From: Helicobacteraceae bacterium | GTDB taxonomy: Bacteria; Campylobacterota; Campylobacteria; Campylobacterales; Sulfurimonadaceae | DNA length: 8,498 nucleotides | Assembly: GCA_030613795.1 (NCBI GenBank) | Contig: JAUWLG010000042.1 | Coordinates: forward strand, 1 to 8,498 | Reading direction: 5' to 3' | Shown: in pieces, positions 6,404-8,498 of the stretch | How positions within the stretch are numbered: the stretch's first letter is position 1 | Layout of the letters: every line of letters starts with the position of its first letter | The notes under the pieces: generated by a model | Told to the model about the DNA's origin: nothing | Seen by the model: only the letters and a program-made list of their open reading frames with translations | Databases searched by the model: none | Translations under genes and position numbers: made by a program

Positions 6404-8498
6404 TTACACCTTTTTAATAGTGGCACTGCTAAAACGGTAGTCGTTAAAGAGTGCCCCACTGTTTAGATTTGAATCAAAACTTGGAACAAACGGAATATTT
6501 CCGCCGATTTTACTGTCGATTTTAACATTAAGTTCCATAGAACCTTTTATAGTCTCGACTAAAACCGAATCTCCCTCTGCTAATTCATTCGCTGTTGCGT
6601 AGTCGCTACTCACATAGAGACCCGCTTCATCACTCAGTTGATGTGACGCATTGGTAAAGTCATTGAACTGAAGTGTCGGGTTCGCTAAGTAGACTAAAGC
6701 CTCTTTCATCGCTGCTGCTTCATCAAATTCAGCAACTTTGTCACCGCGAGCCTTTCTTGCTTTAGGGACAGTCAACTCATAACCACGCATCTCTTCACCG
6801 CTGTTAGTGTAGTGATTTGGCAGGTCATCGAAGTTAGCTGTTTTAAAGCCAGCGATCTCACCGAGTTGCGCTGTATAATCAACTGTCAATGCGGCATCTA
6901 GACCAAGTGCATTTGCAATATCGTTAAGCTCGTAGCCTTTGTAATCTAACGCAGCATTAGTCGGGTTCACACGAAGCTGAATGCTTGTCAGTGTTCCCTC
7001 TTGCTGATTCATAGCCGGCATATCAAGATCACCGTTACCCTGTGCACTTAGAACAAAGTCCGCTTTAACATTGTAACCAACGCTGTATGAACCGCCTAAC
7101 TCATCAAGATCACAGATCATCGCAACACCAAGAGAGTTCCCTTTTTCAGGGATCATCGTGATTGAGAACTCCGTATACTTCTCAACCAAAGCGACTAGAC
7201 GTGCAAGGTTCGCTGCATTCGGATGACTGTAGAAGTCAGGTCCAACGATCATTGCGAAGGTATCTTTTTTCTTAAGAAGCTTTTCCATCGTCTCATCGAA
7301 TTTCGCCGGTGCACCAACGATCTCTAAAAGGCGGTTGTCATCGACTTCGACCTCTTTTTCGACCTTCTTAGGTACCATCTTCGACTTCTCGACTTCGACC
7401 TCTTCTTCTTCACCTGTCTCTTCGTTGACTTTCATCTCTTTAACGATCTCAACAACTTTCTCTTTGATCGTCTCTGTTACTGTGATCGTCTTCATTGAGT
7501 GAAATGAAGCCAAATAATCAGCAACTTCAGCAGGAAGAGCATCTTTTTTCGCGAACAGGTCAAGAATAAGGTACATCACTGCCTCTTCTTGCATCGGAGC
7601 GTGGTTGATCGCCATGATATTTTTACCCATATCATCCACAACCGGATCTGCAACCGGGTGGAAGTACATCGCTGCACCCTTGTTCATGATCATTGAGTTG
7701 TTCATCGCAAAACGTGCATTTGGATTATCCGTTTTAATAGAAGAACCGACAGAGATCACAAAGTTTGCATCGTTCACCGCTTTAAGCGGTGTTTTGTAAG
7801 TCGCTGTACCGCTAACCGTTGAGTACTCTTTCATAAATGCTGCAAATTTACGTGCTTCATCATTGATAAGTTTGTATCCTTTTGTCTCTTTCAGCTTCTG
7901 AAGGATCAGTGCCTCTTCATTGGTGATCTGAGAGTCAAAACGGATAGTGTCTGCTTTTTCAAAGGCTTCTACTGCTTTTGCAAATGCTGCCTCATCTTTA
8001 GCTTCTACTCTATTCTCAAAGTCGTAACCGTAACGTCCAGCGCCACAAAGAGAGACATAGTTCCACTCGTTCTGTACACGATAGATCTTCTGTTCAGGGT
8101 TATCGATAGAGCCGTGTTTGATTTCGTACTCAACCTGACATCCGGCAGAACAGTGTGAACATGTAGCTGGAACTTTTGTCAATTCCCATGCATTAGATGT
8201 GTACTGGAAGTCAGCAGAGACGATAGCACCAACCGGACAGACAGCAGAACATTCACCACAATCGGTACAGTCAAGTGTCTCGCCATTATTAGGCTGGATC
8301 AGTGACTTGTTAAGCTTGTTCCACATTGAGTAAGCATCCTTAGGCATGCTCTCTTTGAACTCTGCCTCGATCGCATCACCACCACGTGGACGTGTACTTA
8401 GTGCACCGTCCCCGATCATATCTTTACAGACAGTCGTACAACGCTCACACATAATACAGAGACTTGGATCATAATTTAACAGACCCCAGTTCTGGACA
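6404..8498 (-). CDS. nuoG: NADH-quinone oxidoreductase subunit G, iron-sulfur protein (5' end outside window)
   Basis: NuoG is the large iron-sulfur subunit of the complex I peripheral arm. The frame stays open to the window edge, giving 697 visible residues; the Met at 8452 lies inside a cluster motif (CIMCERC) and is not the start. About 150-200 N-terminal residues with the N1b [2Fe-2S] and His-Cys3 N5 motifs are expected upstream. In visible numbering there is a ferredoxin-like part with Cys14, 17, 20, 24 and Cys77, 80, 83, 87; then the N7-type motif Cys113, 116, 120 with Cys151 in SLCGAGRYGYDF, which opens a molybdopterin-oxidoreductase-like fold (no metal-site ligand recognised). Residues about 341-388 form a Lys/Glu/Val-rich insertion. 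The C-terminus (about 625-697) resembles the dinucleotide-binding beta domain of that fold. The eight cysteines of the first part exceed the four of E. coli NuoG. The gene ends 3 nt before nuoH. Confidence 0.97.
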   Translation of the reverse strand, partial: VQNWGLLNYDPSLCIMCERCTTVCKDMIGDGALSTRPRGGDAIEAEFKESMPKDAYSMWNKLNKSLIQPNNGETLDCTDCGECSAVCPVGAIVSADFQYTSNAWELTKVPATCSHCSAGCQVEYEIKHGSIDNPEQKIYRVQNEWNYVSLCGAGRYGYDFENRVEAKDEAAFAKAVEAFEKADTIRFDSQITNEEALILQKLKETKGYKLINDEARKFAAFMKEYSTVSGTATYKTPLKAVNDANFVISVGSSIKTDNPNARFAMNNSMIMNKGAAMYFHPVADPVVDDMGKNIMAINHAPMQEEAVMYLILDLFAKKDALPAEVADYLASFHSMKTITVTETIKEKVVEIVKEMKVNEETGEEEEVEVEKSKMVPKKVEKEVEVDDNRLLEIVGAPAKFDETMEKLLKKKDTFAMIVGPDFYSHPNAANLARLVALVEKYTEFSITMIPEKGNSLGVAMICDLDELGGSYSVGYNVKADFVLSAQGNGDLDMPAMNQQEGTLTSIQLRVNPTNAALDYKGYELNDIANALGLDAALTVDYTAQLGEIAGFKTANFDDLPNHYTNSGEEMRGYELTVPKARKARGDKVAEFDEAAAMKEALVYLANPTLQFNDFTNASHQLSDEAGLYVSSDYATANELAEGDSVLVETIKGSMELNVKIDSKIGGNIPFVPSFDSNLNSGALFNDYRFSSATIKKV
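6407..6412 (-). promoter_or_regulatory. Ribosome binding site of nuoH (AAGGTG)
   Basis: AAGGTG forms the last two sense codons of nuoG and ends 6 nt before the nuoH ATG, consistent with coupled translation. Confidence 0.6.
7341..7356. repeat. 16-bp direct repeat in nuoG, copy 1
   Basis: The sequence TCGACTTCGACCTCTT occurs here and again 48 bp further on. The offset is exactly 16 codons, so both copies are read in the same frame; this copy encodes the KEVEVD part of the charged insertion. Confidence 0.85.
7389..7404. repeat. 16-bp direct repeat in nuoG, copy 2
   Basis: This is an identical second copy of TCGACTTCGACCTCTT, encoding the EEVEVE part of the charged insertion. Flanking bases differ, so the identity is limited to 16 bp. 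Confidence 0.85.

Larger units (their letters stand above)
7334..7477 (-). other. Lys/Glu/Val-rich low-complexity insertion within nuoG
   Basis: This stretch of about 48 codons encodes a highly charged segment including NEETGEEEEVEVEKSK and KKVEKEVEVDD. It interrupts the molybdopterin-oxidoreductase-like part of NuoG and looks like a surface-exposed helix or hairpin rather than core fold. The boundaries are approximate, set by change of composition only. Confidence 0.6.

Noticed and set aside
7341..7404. The paired 16-bp repeat as a CRISPR array or mobile-element end
   Set aside because: There are only two copies, both inside the nuoG frame at a codon-multiple distance, which fits low-complexity coding sequence.
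6404..8452. nuoG starting at the ATG at 8452
   Set aside because: The frame continues upstream to the window edge through NWGLLNYDPSLCI, a conserved NuoG segment, and the Met lies within the CxxCxxC motif, so it is internal.

Overview
The whole window is the distal part of one respiratory complex I operon (NADH:quinone oxidoreductase type, nuo), read entirely from the minus strand. In transcription order, from high to low coordinates, it holds nuoG (5' end outside the window), nuoH, nuoI, nuoJ, nuoK, nuoL, nuoM and nuoN (3' end outside the window). This is the canonical G-H-I-J-K-L-M-N order. Every junction is tight: gaps of 0 to 9 nt or overlaps of 1 to 4 nt, with Shine-Dalgarno sequences lying inside the preceding gene. 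I see no internal promoter, terminator, RNA gene, mobile element or CRISPR array. There is no stretch without a gene longer than 9 nt.

The sequence suggests a Campylobacterota (epsilonproteobacterial) chemolithotroph of the Sulfurimonas/Sulfurovum type. This rests on the style of NuoG (extended cysteine motifs), NuoI (first ferredoxin motif followed by Ile-Ser-Asp-Cys) and NuoH, on strong AAGG/GGAG ribosome binding sites, and on moderate base composition (low-to-mid 40s % GC by eye). The assignment is made from memory of protein families, not from a search.

How the parts work together: NuoG and NuoI carry iron-sulfur clusters of the peripheral arm and pass electrons to quinone at the NuoH interface. 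NuoH, J, K, L, M and N form the membrane arm. NuoL, NuoM and NuoN are the antiporter-like subunits, and NuoH/J/K link quinone chemistry to ion movement. The key membrane Glu and Lys residues are present in L and M, the paired Glu residues in K, and the TM5-type Glu in the visible part of N, so the complex looks functional. Whether NuoE/NuoF (the NADH-oxidising module) are present cannot be told, because they would lie upstream of the window.

I did not find an undescribed system. The points worth a second look are molecular details of complex I. NuoG has eight cysteines where E. coli and Thermus complex I use four, which suggests an extra [4Fe-4S] cluster. It also has a Lys/Glu/Val-rich insertion containing a 16-bp in-frame direct repeat. 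NuoH has altered acidic residues in the quinone-site loop. NuoI has an extra cysteine and no proline at its first ferredoxin motif.
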